Shown here piece by piece: positions 8,052 through 15,465 of a DNA stretch of 32,816 bases. The stretch spans positions 1 through 32,816 of the forward strand of contig CACXGE010000104.1 of NCBI GenBank assembly GCA_902767135.1. The letters are read 5' to 3'. A model generated the notes under the pieces. That model was not told the origin of the DNA. It worked only from the letters and a program-made list of their open reading frames with translations, and searched no databases. Made by a program: the position numbers and the translations under genes. Source of the DNA: an uncultured Lachnospiraceae bacterium. Lineage in GTDB: Bacteria; Bacillota; Clostridia; Lachnospirales; Lachnospiraceae. Position 1 is the first letter of the stretch. Every line of letters begins with the position of its first letter.

Positions 8052-8468
8052 ATGTATAACATAGGAATCGTTGATGACGACAAGGCTTTTATTGCGTACA
8101 TGAAACGATTGCTTCAAAGTGGAGCATGGGAGGGGGAAAGGGTTATATTTTATGAATACTCTTCCGGGGAGGAGTTGGTAGCCCATATGCAGGAACAGGC
8201 AGTGTATGATTTGCTCATCCTGGATATTCAGCTTACAGGAATGGATGGACATGAGGCAGCAAGAAAGTTTCGGAAACTCCATCCGGACACGGTTCTGGTA
8301 TTTTGTTCCGGAGTGTTTTTGCCAACAGTGGAAGCTTTTGAGACTACACCATTTCGGTATTTGCTGAAAGAGTATAGTGAGGAACGCATGAGGGGGGGAA
8401 CTGGAGGTGGTTTTAAGCAAAATGAGGGAACACAGGGTGATTCCATATCTGAAAGGGAAAAGGGATAA
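8052..8468 (+). pseudogene. LytTR-type response regulator, receiver half, frameshifted in a G7 run
   Basis: Encodes the receiver domain of an AgrA/LytR-type response regulator: acidic pocket VDDD (residues 7-10), phospho-acceptor D58 in LLILDIQLTGMDG, and TPFRYLLKEY at the end of the fold. After ERMR the frame enters seven G's (8392-8398) and runs on for about 25 unrelated residues (GGTGGGFKQN...) to TAA 8466-8468. The missing LytTR half is open in the +1 frame directly after the run. With six G's the two parts join as ERMRGELEVVLSKM and give a normal 242-residue regulator (8052-8781). ATG 8052 is preceded by GAGGTG at 8037-8042, better placed than the GTG at 8040. It lies directly upstream of its likely partner kinase. 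The cause could be real mutation, slippage-based phase variation or a sequencing error. Confidence 0.85.
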
Positions 8469-8781
8469 CAGATTATGGAGAATTCATCCTAAAAATGTGC
8501 AGTATATAGAAATTATCAAAAAAGGAAGCGTACTTCACTGTGTAGAGGATGGAGAACAGGTAGACTATACATCCCAAATGAAGGTGGCAGAATTTTACAA
8601 TGTATTAAAGGGCTTTGGCTTCTCTTATGCACATAACAGCTACATTGTAAATATGGATTATGTGATTATGGTGAATGTGGAAGAATTGGAATTGGAGTGT
8701 GGACAGCGGTTAACCATTTCTAGGTCTCGTTCAAAAGAATTCAGAAAACAGTTTGCACAGAAAATGGCTATGAAATATTGA
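8407..8781 (+). CDS. LytTR DNA-binding domain, detached half of the response regulator
   Basis: The C-terminal half of the regulator broken at 8392-8398. RLWRIHPKNVQYIEI and the AHNSYIVNMDYVIMV helix-strand region identify a LytTR DNA-binding domain, which binds promoter DNA when the attached receiver is phosphorylated. The frame opens through the G run; the first start codons are GTG 8407 and ATG 8422. GGAGGTGG at 8403-8410 sits 11 nt before ATG 8422, so a free 119-residue LytTR protein could be made even with the frameshift. It ends 25 bp before the histidine kinase gene. Confidence 0.85.
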   Translation: MVLSKMREHRVIPYLKGKRDNRLWRIHPKNVQYIEIIKKGSVLHCVEDGEQVDYTSQMKVAEFYNVLKGFGFSYAHNSYIVNMDYVIMVNVEELELECGQRLTISRSRSKEFRKQFAQKMAMKY

Positions 8782-8806
8782 GCAAAAGGAAGTGTGAGAA
8801 AATCAA

Positions 8807-9997
8807 ATGAAGAGTACTCTGTTAAAGATTGATGAAGAGCAGATGAATCACATCAGCTTTTTGGCAGGAGTATTTGTAGATTGTATGGGGGTTTTATTTG
8901 TTATGATTTTTTTAGAAGGTACAATACAGGACCTGAAGGGATTGGTAATGTGTCCGTTTTGTATTCTTTTAAAATTTCTGGAGAAAAAACTTGGGGAATG
9001 GGCAAAGTATGCGTATATGCTGGTGCCCTTGTCGGCTAGCTTTGTCGAAATTTTATGTAACGATGGGAAATATGGTGCGATTACGCACCTATATTTTTTT
9101 TGGATTGTCATTGCAATTGCTTATTACAATAAAAAGGTGGTGTTGTTTTATGGCATTGTCTCGGTAGTAGGTAATATGATACTTATTTCTATTTTTACGG
9201 AATCTTTTGAACATCTGCATAATTTGACGGTATGGGCGTACATAGGTATGGTATTTATGATTTCTGTTGGAGTGGCATGGGTGATAGCAGAGAGAATTCA
9301 GCAGACTATGGCGTTGGAGGAGCAGTTAAAGAGTTACGAGTTGGAACTTTCTTTTATGGAGGAATTGGAAAAAAAAGATGCCCTCCACAGAGAGTTTATC
9401 CACAATATGACACATTACTTTACCGCCATTGCACAGCTTGCACGGGGTGAGGAAAACAATCAGCGGATTGTGAATATCTTACAGGATTTAAAAATTGAAT
9501 TGCAACAAGGGGGAGAGGCATTGTACACCTACTATAAGGTGGTAAATGCCGTATTGTCCCAAAAAAAAATTCAGTGCGAACAAAAAGGGATTGTATATGA
9601 TGTCTATGTAGAGCCGGAAATGAAGTTTCACATGATTTTGGATGGTGATTTGGTGGTCATACTGGGCAATCTTTTGGATAATGCCATTCGGGCGGCGGAT
9701 GGTTGTGAAGGGGATAAAAGAAAAGTAGAAGTCCGCATTTTTATGGAGAATAACGGAAGAATTGGTGTGTTTAAGATAAAAAATTCTTATGTAGGCCAGG
9801 TGCAAAGGCAAAAGTTGGGTTTTGTCACGACCAAGAGGGAAAGCGGAATCCATGGAGTGGGACTTAGCAGCGTGTCCAGGCTTTTGGAAAAGTATGGGGG
9901 ATATGTAGAATACTTTACAGAAAACCAAATATTTACCGTAGTGGCAATTCTTCCAGTCAAAGAAAAGTCATATTATGAAAACGGAGTGAGTAAGTAA
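8807..9997 (+). CDS. GHKL sensor histidine kinase (AgrC/LytTR-partner type)
   Basis: A 396-residue membrane kinase. About six hydrophobic segments (residues 15-170) precede a short coiled stretch (about 172-195), a dimerisation helix with FIHNMTHYFTAIAQLA (H199 the likely phospho-acceptor) and a compact GHKL ATPase with N-box NLLDNAIRAADG (from N288) and G-box HGVGLSSV. This layout is that of kinases paired with LytTR regulators, and such a regulator lies immediately upstream. The membrane domain is homologous over its whole length to that of the chemoreceptor at 10111: NDGKYGAIT (from N85), LEKKLGEWAKYAY and LHNLTVW (from L137). The ATG is preceded by a weak GGAAGTGTGAG region. It probably shares a transcript with the regulator. 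Confidence 0.9.
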   Translation: MKSTLLKIDEEQMNHISFLAGVFVDCMGVLFVMIFLEGTIQDLKGLVMCPFCILLKFLEKKLGEWAKYAYMLVPLSASFVEILCNDGKYGAITHLYFFWIVIAIAYYNKKVVLFYGIVSVVGNMILISIFTESFEHLHNLTVWAYIGMVFMISVGVAWVIAERIQQTMALEEQLKSYELELSFMEELEKKDALHREFIHNMTHYFTAIAQLARGEENNQRIVNILQDLKIELQQGGEALYTYYKVVNAVLSQKKIQCEQKGIVYDVYVEPEMKFHMILDGDLVVILGNLLDNAIRAADGCEGDKRKVEVRIFMENNGRIGVFKIKNSYVGQVQRQKLGFVTTKRESGIHGVGLSSVSRLLEKYGGYVEYFTENQIFTVVAILPVKEKSYYENGVSK

Positions 9998-10047
9998 CAA
10001 AGTTGTGAGCAAATTTTGCCCCTATTTATGCAAAAATGGATATTTTG

Positions 10048-10076
10048 TTGATAAGAACTGATGGAATTTGTATAAT
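10048..10076 (+). promoter_or_regulatory. Sigma-A promoter of the chemoreceptor gene
   Basis: TTGATA (10048-10053), exactly 17 bp, then TATAAT (10071-10076). The transcript would start near 10083 with a 28-nt leader carrying AGGAGG at 10096-10101. No flagellar sigma factor pattern was seen, so expression is probably not tied to the motility regulon. Confidence 0.85.
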
Positions 10077-10110
10077 ATGCACATAAAAAGTGTATAGGAG
10101 GTACAGTTTT

Positions 10111-11586
10111 ATGGAACTAAATGTTTTAAAAGGTGAAGAAAAACAAATGAATCGAATTATGCTGGGAATAGGTATCCTGGTGCCTGTGGCAGCAGCCATA
10201 TTTGTAATGTTATTCTTAAAAGGTACAGTAGCAGACTTGTCCGTTCTGCTCATGGCAGCGGCAAATCTTCTGACAGGGGTATTTGAAAAAAGGCTTGGAA
10301 AGTACGCCAAGTATTTATACATAACCTCTATGCCATTTTGGGGAGCTGTGGTTATGGTGGTAGGAAATGATGGAAAATTTGGTGCCATGACCCAGGCGTA
10401 TTTTTTGTGGCTGTTTTTAAGTCTGGCGTATTATGACTTGTCGGTGGTAAAGGCATGTTCTATTTCTACGGTGGTTATTAATTTACTTGCTTTTCTTATT
10501 TTCCCAGGGGCATATGTTAAGCTGCATAATGTGGTGGTATGGATTTTTATTTTGATTGTATATGCTTTGGTAGTGGCGGCTAGTGTATTAGTTACTATGC
10601 GTTCCCGTAGTCTGTTTCAGACCGTGGAAATGAAGGAAAAAGAGGTGGAACAGCTATTAGGGAAGGTGAATGTGGCTTTTCAAGGTCTTCAACAGTCTAC
10701 AGAGGTTATATACAATTCGTTAAAGGAATTTGAACAGAATTCCCAGGAGATTGCGGCATCTTCAGAGGAAATCTCAAGCAGTGCAGACATACAGATTGAG
10801 GAAGTGAATGGAAGTCTGGACATTTTTAGCCGACTGAATCAGATGATAGAAAATTCGGAAGAAAGTGTGGCAGAGACAGTTGTCAATATGGTGGTTCTAA
10901 AGGAGAAGAATGATGAAGGAATTCAAGCAATCCGTCAGTTGTCAGCCAGATTTGAGGATAATATAGAATCTACGAAAAAGGCTACGGAAGGCATTGAAGT
11001 TTTGTCTCAGAATTCATCCCTGATTGGTCAGATTATTGAAAGTATCAGCCAGATTGCCAAGCAGACCAATTTGCTTGCCTTAAATGCAGCCATCGAGGCA
11101 GCCAGAGCAGGAGAAGCAGGGAAAGGATTTGCAGTGGTAGCAGATGAGATTAATGCACTTTCCAAAGAGTCAGACGATGCGACCAGAAAGATTGATGCAA
11201 TTTTAAAAGATATTATTGAAATGGTAGATGATATCAGCAAAACCATGAATCAGAACAATGAGATTGTAGAAAAGTCCAACCAACAGTTAGACCATACAGT
11301 GGAAATCTTTGAAAGTATGTTGGGTTCGTCACAACAAGTAATTCAGGTAACCGATGACTTAAAATCTGACTTGGGAAATATTGTCACAGTAAAAGAACAA
11401 CTTTATACAGCCATGCAAAAGTTAGAGAAAATCTCAGAGCAGTCCGTGGGCAGTACCCAGGAAATCAGTTCATCCACGGAAGAACAGGCAGCAAGTATAG
11501 AAAATATCTTGAAATCAATGGAAAAAGTCCAGCAGGGAATTGACCAACTGGCACAGATTTTGCATGAATCAGAAATGAAAAAATGA
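10111..11586 (+). CDS. Methyl-accepting chemotaxis protein with multi-pass membrane sensor domain
   Basis: A 491-residue transducer. Instead of the usual two-helix periplasmic receptor, it has about six hydrophobic segments (residues 15-165), then a long coiled-coil methylation/signalling region with the hairpin tip [20 protein letters not shown] followed by [16 protein letters not shown], which contacts CheA and CheW. No HAMP domain is evident. AGGAGG (10096-10101) selects ATG 10111 over the GTG at 10090. The membrane domain aligns with that of the upstream kinase: NDGKFGAMT from N86 against NDGKYGAIT from N85, [13 protein letters not shown] against LEKKLGEWAKYAY, and LHNVVVW from L138 against LHNLTVW from L137. 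No cheA or cheW lies in the window. It has its own promoter and terminator. Confidence 0.93.
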   Translation: MELNVLKGEEKQMNRIMLGIGILVPVAAAIFVMLFLKGTVADLSVLLMAAANLLTGVFEKRLGKYAKYLYITSMPFWGAVVMVVGNDGKFGAMTQAYFLWLFLSLAYYDLSVVKACSISTVVINLLAFLIFPGAYVKLHNVVVWIFILIVYALVVAASVLVTMRSRSLFQTVEMKEKEVEQLLGKVNVAFQGLQQSTEVIYNSLKEFEQNSQEIAASSEEISSSADIQIEEVNGSLDIFSRLNQMIENSEESVAETVVNMVVLKEKNDEGIQAIRQLSARFEDNIESTKKATEGIEVLSQNSSLIGQIIESISQIAKQTNLLALNAAIEAARAGEAGKGFAVVADEINALSKESDDATRKIDAILKDIIEMVDDISKTMNQNNEIVEKSNQQLDHTVEIFESMLGSSQQVIQVTDDLKSDLGNIVTVKEQLYTAMQKLEKISEQSVGSTQEISSSTEEQAASIENILKSMEKVQQGIDQLAQILHESEMKK

Positions 11587-11588
11587 AA

Positions 11589-11613
11589 GTAACAGTTCAG
11601 CAGCTCTGAACAG
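11589..11613. repeat. GTTCAG/CTGAAC hairpin after the chemoreceptor gene
   Basis: GTTCAG (11595-11600) and CTGAAC (11606-11611) pair around CAGCT. The preceding GTAACAGTTCAG is the complement of the AACTGTT core found in the other intergenic hairpins. It lies upstream of the true terminator. Confidence 0.45.
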
Positions 11614-11655
11614 ATACAATTGTTAAAAAAAGGGAGTATAGTTGATATATATGAG

Positions 11656-11690
11656 AGGCGTTTTCGAAAGGAAGCGCCTTTTTATTATTT
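11656..11690 (+). terminator. Terminator after the chemoreceptor gene
   Basis: AGGCGTTTTC (11656-11665), a GAAA tetraloop and GGAAGCGCCT (11670-11679) form a 10-bp stem with two G-T wobbles, followed by TTTTATTATTT. Confidence 0.85.
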
Positions 11691-11706
11691 GCCGGAGATA
11701 GGGATA

Positions 11707-11735
11707 TTGAACATTCATTTGCAGCAAGGTATAAT
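11707..11735 (+). promoter_or_regulatory. Sigma-A promoter of the sseB-like/feoAB operon
   Basis: TTGAAC (11707-11712), 17-bp spacer, TATAAT (11730-11735). The transcript would begin near 11742, about 29 nt before the first start codon. No clear Fur or DtxR palindrome overlaps it. Confidence 0.85.
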
Positions 11736-11770
11736 ATACCTACAAAATGACGAAAACCAGGAGGCATAGA

Positions 11771-12193
11771 ATGAAAGCGGATAAAAAAGATAAAGAGCTT
11801 GCAGGAAATGAAATAATTGAGGAATATATAGCAATATTGCAAAAAGAGCCTTCAGAAGAAATGTTGGCTGTGGTGCTGAGCACGATCAGAAGGCGTATGA
11901 AGGAAGGGGGAGAATTTGTGGTGGCACTGGATCCATCCTTGGGAGACCAGTTCAGACTTCAGGCCATGGAGTTGGAAAATGGAGAAAAATGGATGGTGGC
12001 ATTTACCAGCTTTGAAGAACAAATGAAAGGAAACGCCCAGGTGATGTCTACTTTTATGGCTAAAATAGAACAGCTATTTGATATGGCATTAGCCGAGAAA
12101 AGTGTGAAAGGGCTCTTGCTAAATCCATGGAACAGGACCATAATGTTAGATAAGGAGCTGCTTGGCTTGATTAAGGGAGGAATTTGTAAATGA
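11771..12193 (+). CDS. SseB N-terminal-domain family protein
   Basis: A 140-residue soluble protein resembling the SseB N-terminal domain family: EFVVALDPSLGDQF, then KWMVAFTSFEEQMKG, and a C-terminal GLLLNPWNRTIMLDKELLGLI of the family's 'NP...l.l' pattern. The family has no settled biochemical role outside enterobacterial serine-sensitivity proteins. ATG 11771 follows AGGAGG (11759-11764) by 6 nt; an in-frame ATG at 11747 has no such site. Its last codon overlaps the feoA start by 4 nt (ATGA), so it is translationally coupled to iron transport genes, which hints at an accessory role but does not prove it. Confidence 0.75.
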   Translation: MKADKKDKELAGNEIIEEYIAILQKEPSEEMLAVVLSTIRRRMKEGGEFVVALDPSLGDQFRLQAMELENGEKWMVAFTSFEEQMKGNAQVMSTFMAKIEQLFDMALAEKSVKGLLLNPWNRTIMLDKELLGLIKGGICK

Positions 12194-12432
12194 CATTAAA
12201 TGAACTCAAAATAGGAGAAAGTGGACGGATAGACACAGTAGGTGGAGCGGGTGCACTTAGACAGCATTTTCTGGATATGGGGGTGATTCCGGGGGCTGAG
12301 ATTACACTAGTAAAGTTAGCTCCTATGGGAGACCCTATGGAGCTTAGAATTCATGGGTATGAGCTGACACTGCGTCTGGATGACGCAGAGAAAATCAGTA
12401 TAACCAAAATAGAGAACATAGAGCATAGATAA
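12190..12432 (+). CDS. feoA: Ferrous iron transport protein A
   Basis: An 80-residue SH3-like cytoplasmic protein thought to regulate FeoB. The family pattern is clear: ALRQHFLDMGVIPGAEITLV, then GDPMELRIHGYELTLR with a terminal DDAEKI. AAGGGAGG (12173-12180) precedes the ATG, which overlaps the preceding stop codon. feoB follows in the same reading frame after TAA 12430-12432. Confidence 0.95.
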   Translation: MTLNELKIGESGRIDTVGGAGALRQHFLDMGVIPGAEITLVKLAPMGDPMELRIHGYELTLRLDDAEKISITKIENIEHR

Positions 12433-12492
12433 ACGAAGCAGCAAGAGTCAATATTAGGTAAGGAAAGGAAGAAACATACTCCCCATCCTGCA

Positions 12493-14556
12493 TTGGGAGA
12501 GCCGGGAATTCACCACGCAAAGGGTAGCGGTCATCCATTACCAGAGAAGCAGACTCTTACCTTTGCACTGGTGGGAAACCAGAATTGTGGAAAAACTACA
12601 TTGTTTAACCGTCTTACCGGGTCCAACCAGCACGTAGGAAACTTTCCGGGAGTAACTGTGGATAGGAAAGAGGGAACTATTTTAGGGCACAGCAATACAG
12701 CAATTACAGACTTGCCGGGGATTTATTCCATGTCACCCTATTCTAGTGAGGAATTGGTGTCAAGAAATTTTGTGCTGGAGGAAAGCCCCAATGCAATTAT
12801 TAATATTGTGGATGCCACAAATATTGAGAGAAATCTGTATCTTACCATGCAGTTATTAGAGATGGACCGGCCTATGGTAGTGGCGGTGAATATGATGGAT
12901 GAACTTACTGGAAATGGTGGTTCTATAGATATCAATAAGATGGAGGCTATGTTGGGAGTTCCTGTGGTGCCCATCTCAGCAGCAAAAAATTCAGGGGTGG
13001 ATGAATTGATTACCCATGCATTACATATTGCCCATTATCAGGAAAAACCAGTGGAGCAGGATTTCTGCTGTCAAGGCGAACATAATGGAGCGGTACACCG
13101 CTGTATTCATGCCGTATGTAATCTCATCGAGGACCATGCCACAAGAGCCAGGCTTCCTCTGCGCTTTGCTGCCAGCAAAGTAATTGAAGGTGACCGACAT
13201 ATTTTAGATAAGCTGAAATTGGATGAAAACGAGCTGGAAATGTTAGAACATATTACTCTGCAGATGGAGAAGGAACGAGGATTAGACAGAAGCGCAGCCA
13301 TTGCTGATATGAGATTTTCTTACATCAAAAAAGTAAGTGAGGAATGTGTCAACAAACCCAAAGAGAGTAAAGAGCATATAAGGAGTCGGGAAATAGACCG
13401 TGTACTCACAGGAAAATATACTGCCATTCCTGTATTTGTAGGAATTATGGCATTGGTGTTTTGTATGACATTTAATGTGATTGGTGCCTGGTTTCACGGA
13501 TTGTTGGAACAGGGAATAGGGCTTCTTACCACAGTGACAGACCAGGCATTGACAAAGGCAGGGGTAAATCCAGTGATTCATGAATTAGTCATAGGTGGTG
13601 TGTTTCAAGGAGTGGGCAGTGTGTTAAGCTTTCTTCCTATTGTGGTAACCATGTTTTTCTTTTTATCTTTACTGGAGGACAGCGGCTACATTGCCAGAGT
13701 GGCATTTTGCATGGATAAGCTGCTCCGAAAAATTGGATTGTCTGGAAGAAGTATTGTACCAATGTTAATTGGCTTTGGATGTACCGTTCCGGCAGTTATG
13801 TCCACCAGAACTCTTCCCAGTGAAAGAGATCGTAAGATGACGATTTTACTTACACCATTTATGAGTTGTACTGCCAAGCTGCCAATTTATGCTTTTTTTG
13901 TTGGAGCATTTTTTCCGAAACATGGGGGAGTGGTAATGACAGGCTTGTATCTTTTGGGAATTGTAGTGGGAATCCTAGCGGCATTTTTATATAAGGGTGT
14001 GTTGTTTCGAGGAGAAGCAGTTCCCTTTGTTATGGAACTGCCAAATTACCGTTTGCCAAGTTTAAGAAGTACCATGCAGTTAGTGTGGGAGAAAGCAAAG
14101 GACTTTTTGCAGAAAGCTTTTTCTGTTATTTTAATCGCAACCATACTGGTATGGTTTCTCCAGAGATTTGATTTTCATCTTAATCTGGTGGAAGATTCGG
14201 CACAGAGTATTATGGCTACGATTGCAGGAGTGATTGCTCCGGTCTTTGCACCGTTAGGATTGGGAGAGTGGCGAATCTGTACGTCATTAATCAGTGGATT
14301 CATGGCAAAGGAAAGTGTGGTATCCGTGCTGGAAGTATTGTTTGATGCCCAGGGAGGAATCCAGGCGGTGATTTCAACGGCCTCTGCCGGGGCATTGTTG
14401 GTATTTAGCCTGCTTTATGCACCATGTGTGGCAGCCGTTGCTTCGATTAAGAGAGAGCTGGGAAAGAAATGGGCTTTGGCTGTGGTGGTCTGGCAGTGTG
14501 TGGTAGCCTGGATTGCGGCCTTTCTGTTTTATGTGATTGCCAGTTTCGTGATGTAG
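12493..14556 (+). CDS. feoB: Ferrous iron transporter B
   Basis: Imports Fe2+ across the cytoplasmic membrane. The N-terminal G domain shows G1 GNQNCGKTT (residues 28-36), G2 in NFPGVTVDRKEG, G3 TDLPGIY, G4 NMMD and G5-like SAAKNSG; from about residue 310 the multi-pass permease carries the two Gate repeats, including LIGFGCTVPAVMSTRTL and MSCTAKLPIYAF. The 687 residues counted from TTG 12493 are a normal length. The start is uncertain: TTG 12493 is the only standard start codon between the feoA stop and the G1 motif, but the AGGTAAGGAAAGG purine tract (12456-12468) ends 24 nt before it. The frame is open from 12433. Last gene of the sseB-like/feoA/feoB operon; ends at a bidirectional terminator. 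Confidence 0.95.
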   Translation: MGEPGIHHAKGSGHPLPEKQTLTFALVGNQNCGKTTLFNRLTGSNQHVGNFPGVTVDRKEGTILGHSNTAITDLPGIYSMSPYSSEELVSRNFVLEESPNAIINIVDATNIERNLYLTMQLLEMDRPMVVAVNMMDELTGNGGSIDINKMEAMLGVPVVPISAAKNSGVDELITHALHIAHYQEKPVEQDFCCQGEHNGAVHRCIHAVCNLIEDHATRARLPLRFAASKVIEGDRHILDKLKLDENELEMLEHITLQMEKERGLDRSAAIADMRFSYIKKVSEECVNKPKESKEHIRSREIDRVLTGKYTAIPVFVGIMALVFCMTFNVIGAWFHGLLEQGIGLLTTVTDQALTKAGVNPVIHELVIGGVFQGVGSVLSFLPIVVTMFFFLSLLEDSGYIARVAFCMDKLLRKIGLSGRSIVPMLIGFGCTVPAVMSTRTLPSERDRKMTILLTPFMSCTAKLPIYAFFVGAFFPKHGGVVMTGLYLLGIVVGILAAFLYKGVLFRGEAVPFVMELPNYRLPSLRSTMQLVWEKAKDFLQKAFSVILIATILVWFLQRFDFHLNLVEDSAQSIMATIAGVIAPVFAPLGLGEWRICTSLISGFMAKESVVSVLEVLFDAQGGIQAVISTASAGALLVFSLLYAPCVAAVASIKRELGKKWALAVVVWQCVVAWIAAFLFYVIASFVM

Positions 14557-14574
14557 TAAATATGGAATAAAAGG

Positions 14575-14660
14575 GAACTGTTCCGTGATTCCGAAGAGGT
14601 ATGAATCCTCCCTGATGATTCAGAGACAAACAACTTATCGGCTCTGCCAACAGTGAAAAG
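14575..14660. other. Structured intergenic segment after feoB
   Basis: ACTGTT (14577-14582) can pair with AACAGT (14648-14653), enclosing two small hairpins, GAGG/CCTC near 14596-14610 and CTGA/TCAG near 14613-14624. AACTGTTCCGTG at 14576-14587 is identical to the ptb-buk hairpin arm. No known riboswitch or RNA family was recognised. Confidence 0.35.
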
Positions 14661-14668
14661 CGGATACG

Positions 14669-14702
14669 AAAAAACGTCCTAATTAGGTTTGGGACGTTTT
14701 TT
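14669..14702. terminator. Bidirectional terminator between feoB and the small membrane protein
   Basis: Six A's and CGTCC (14669-14679), an 11-nt loop, then GGACG and six T's (14692-14702). The A/T flanks make it work on both strands: it ends feoB on plus and the gene at 14683-14886 on minus, whose last codons lie within it. Confidence 0.85.
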
Positions 14703-14886
14703 CCATGACACTGACAGTAGCGCTGCTACCGGCCAAATCCCCGTTGCTATTTAGTTTGGCAGAATACAAAAATCCTGTAATCAGAATTGCCAAAACTCCA
14801 ATACCTAGAATGACGATGTTTCCTAAATATCTCTTTGGTTTTTCTACATAGTCCAGCTCATTTTTAGAATAGTGATTGAAAAACAT
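14683..14886 (-). CDS. Small single-pass membrane protein, function unknown
   Basis: A 67-residue protein with a short basic N-terminal part (MFFNHYSKNELDYVEKPKRY), one transmembrane helix (about residues 22-41, NIVILGIGVLAILITGFLYS) and a polar tail. The basic side before the helix suggests the N-terminus is cytoplasmic. I chose ATG 14886 because AAAGGA (14900-14895) sits 8 nt upstream; the frame stays open to an ATG at 14973, whose extra residues look non-coding. It is not recognised as any family and stands alone between terminator and carAB promoter region. Moderate confidence that it is translated. Confidence 0.55.
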   Translation of the reverse strand: MFFNHYSKNELDYVEKPKRYLGNIVILGIGVLAILITGFLYSAKLNSNGDLAGSSATVSVMEKTSQT

Positions 14887-15234
14887 AAGTACCATCCTTT
14901 CATCATATATATCACGCAAATACATTACAAATGTATCATAGTTGTTTCTTCCCCCGATTGCCTTCCAGGGCATAGCTATCGAATATTTCAGAGGTTGTAT
15001 GTTAATAGAATCATGATTGTTCGAAATTTATAGTAACATACAAATGTGAAAAAAGTGTTGAAAATAATATTAACTTTTCTTAAGGTTTTTATAAGAAATT
15101 TCAAATTTGTCGGTATTGTCCCATGTTCGTAGCTATTTCCAGGTTCTGAACGGATGAAAAATTGTTAGAGAGGCTAGGGGTGACAGAAATTATAAAAAAA
15201 ATAAAACGAAAAATAAAACAGTGTGAAATAAACC
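14887..15234. other. Gene-free AT-rich region between divergent units
   Basis: No coding frame is supported. It holds a perfect 10-bp inverted repeat, TTGTATGTTA (14995-15004) and TAACATACAA (15034-15043), 29 bp apart, and a weaker TTTCTTA/TAAGAAA pair near 15074-15095. Regulatory sites for the leftward small gene or the rightward carAB operon are the likely content. Confidence 0.4.
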
Positions 15235-15263
15235 TTGAAATAGACTATAATTTATGGTAGAAT
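15235..15263 (+). promoter_or_regulatory. carAB promoter with extended -10
   Basis: TTGAAA (15235-15240), 17-bp spacer, TAGAAT (15258-15263) preceded by TGG, giving an extended -10. The transcript would start near 15270 and carry a leader of about 195 nt. Confidence 0.8.
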
Positions 15264-15283
15264 TTAAACAATTTGAGCAAAAT

Positions 15284-15347
15284 TTTATAAACTCTCATGG
15301 AGAAAGAAAAGTGCCATGATAAATATATTTATGTGGGAGTTTATAAA
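15284..15347 (+). promoter_or_regulatory. Folded leader of the carAB mRNA
   Basis: TTTATAAACTC (15284-15294) pairs with GAGTTTATAAA (15337-15347). Inside it TCATGG (15295-15300) pairs with CCATGA (15314-15319), and the AT palindrome TAAATATATTTA (15320-15331) can form a third arm, giving a three-way junction. No T run follows and no PyrR-binding consensus was seen. The AT palindrome has a loose likeness to an ArgR box. Control by arginine or pyrimidines is expected for carAB, but the mechanism here is unknown. Confidence 0.5.
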
Positions 15348-15465
15348 GTCATGCACACAAATGCTAAAACCAGTATTTGAAGCATGCATGAGCCTTGCAG
15401 CACAGTGTAGGGTTCTGATTGCAGATAGTGAATATTTACAAATAGAAAGGACAAGGGTGCACTAC

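Noticed and set aside
8384..8400. Programmed -1 ribosomal frameshift at the G run
   Set aside because: Joining receiver to LytTR needs a +1 shift (or loss of one G); a -1 slip leads to the wrong frame.
14447..14650. Minus-strand open frame over the feoB end and its 3' region
   Set aside because: Antisense to the conserved FeoB C-terminus; no ribosome binding site; composition not protein-like.
14902..14930. TTGTAA-N17-TATGAT promoter on the minus strand for the small membrane protein
   Set aside because: It would start the transcript at or inside the gene's own ribosome binding site.
15270..15465. PyrR attenuator in the carAB leader
   Set aside because: No PyrR-binding consensus and no terminator hairpin with a T run before the carA start.
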